A stretch of DNA of 6,472 nt from NCBI GenBank assembly GCA_020345705.1, contig CP070766.1:683550-690021 (forward strand), written 5' to 3'. Every line of letters begins with the position of its first letter. The stretch's first letter is position 1. This DNA is from Candidatus Zixiibacteriota bacterium (GTDB taxonomy: Bacteria; Zixibacteria; MSB-5A5; GN15; PGXB01). The notes beneath the pieces are model-generated. The model searched no databases, was not told where the DNA came from, and saw only the letters and a list, made by a program, of their open reading frames with translations. Shown here piece after piece: positions 6,110-6,472 of the stretch. A program made the position numbers and the translations under genes.

Positions 6110-6472
6110 CCATCTGCGCCGCCGAGGCCGCAAAAGAGTTTCAGCTGGCCGATTTCAGCGACAAAGTTGAAGAATGCTACCGGCGTAATCATCTAGACAA
6201 CGATACTCTGTACAGCGACACGGTCCCTGTGCTTGAGAAGTTAAAACAACGCGGCATAAGGCTGATTCTTATCAGCGACGCTGACGCCGATGTCTTGCAA
6301 GAACAGCTGGCCGGATATGATCTCCACAGGTTTTTTGACGGGGTTATAATTTCGAGCAACACTCGCGCCTATAAACCGTCTGAAAAAGTAGTAAAGGAAG
6401 CCCTCAGATATTGCCGGGAGCCTCTATCCGGAATTTTATTTGTGGGTGATACCAAAGTCGATGTTATGACTG
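6103..6472 (+). CDS. HAD-superfamily hydrolase, C-terminal piece (-1 frame; runs off the window)
   Basis: This frame opens near 6073, with a formal ATG at 6103, and stays open to the window end (at least 123 codons). It carries the rest of the HAD fold: a helical cap region, motif II LILISDAD (54-61, S58), motif III YKPS (90-93, K91), and motif IV GDTKVDV (115-121, D116 and D120 as magnesium ligands). It is therefore the continuation of the piece at 5924-6109 and not an independent gene. The upstream part EILFDKEML in the same frame also fits coding sequence. The broken form could be a true pseudogene, a sequencing or assembly error, or, less likely, ribosomal frameshifting. All motifs being intact favours an error or a very recent mutation. 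Confidence 0.75.
   Translation, partial: MLTICAAEAAKEFQLADFSDKVEECYRRNHLDNDTLYSDTVPVLEKLKQRGIRLILISDADADVLQEQLAGYDLHRFFDGVIISSNTRAYKPSEKVVKEALRYCREPLSGILFVGDTKVDVMT

Noticed and set aside
5888..6133. An 81-codon minus-strand frame spanning the arsC-HAD junction
   Set aside because: It is antisense to two recognisable protein families and shows no motif of its own.

Overview
This is a moderate-GC bacterial chromosomal window of housekeeping genes around a complete secA. The organism is probably Gram-negative: an MlaD/MCE lipid-transport protein implies an outer membrane. The SecA has the long pre-protein cross-linking region and N-terminal style I associate with the FCB superphylum (Bacteroidetes, Gemmatimonadetes, Zixibacteria and relatives). 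A Zixibacteria-like lineage is my best guess. It is an inference, not something the sequence proves.

The left third (1-2087) is on the minus strand. Reading in the direction of transcription, it holds a 56-residue very basic small protein (1917-2087), rsgA (1031-1927, overlapping the small gene by 11 bp), an 89-bp gap, an MlaD/MCE-domain protein (39-941), and the first 13 codons of what looks like a GH57 glycoside hydrolase (1-39), whose ATG shares one base with the MCE stop codon. A 264-bp divergent intergenic region (2088-2351) separates this block from secA. It contains promoter-like hexamers in both directions, a perfect 8-bp inverted repeat around an 8-bp palindrome, a possible 23-codon leader ORF, and a hairpin that would place the secA Shine-Dalgarno in its loop.

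The right part is on the plus strand: secA (2352-5396, 1014 aa), a 98-bp gap, an ArsC-type arsenate reductase/LMW-phosphatase-fold protein (5495-5917), and 6 bp later a HAD-superfamily hydrolase that runs off the window. The HAD gene is broken by an apparent single-base frameshift near 6075-6100, but all its later motifs survive in the -1 frame.

The genes do not form one pathway. SecA drives Sec-dependent export, RsgA matures the 30S subunit, MlaD-like proteins move lipids across the envelope, GH57 acts on alpha-glucans, and ArsC reduces arsenate. I see no mobile element, CRISPR array, tRNA or rRNA, and no clearly new multi-gene system. The points most worth a second look are the small basic gene ahead of rsgA, the four-cysteine insertion in SecA, the loss of the usual general-acid Asp in ArsC, and the HAD frameshift.
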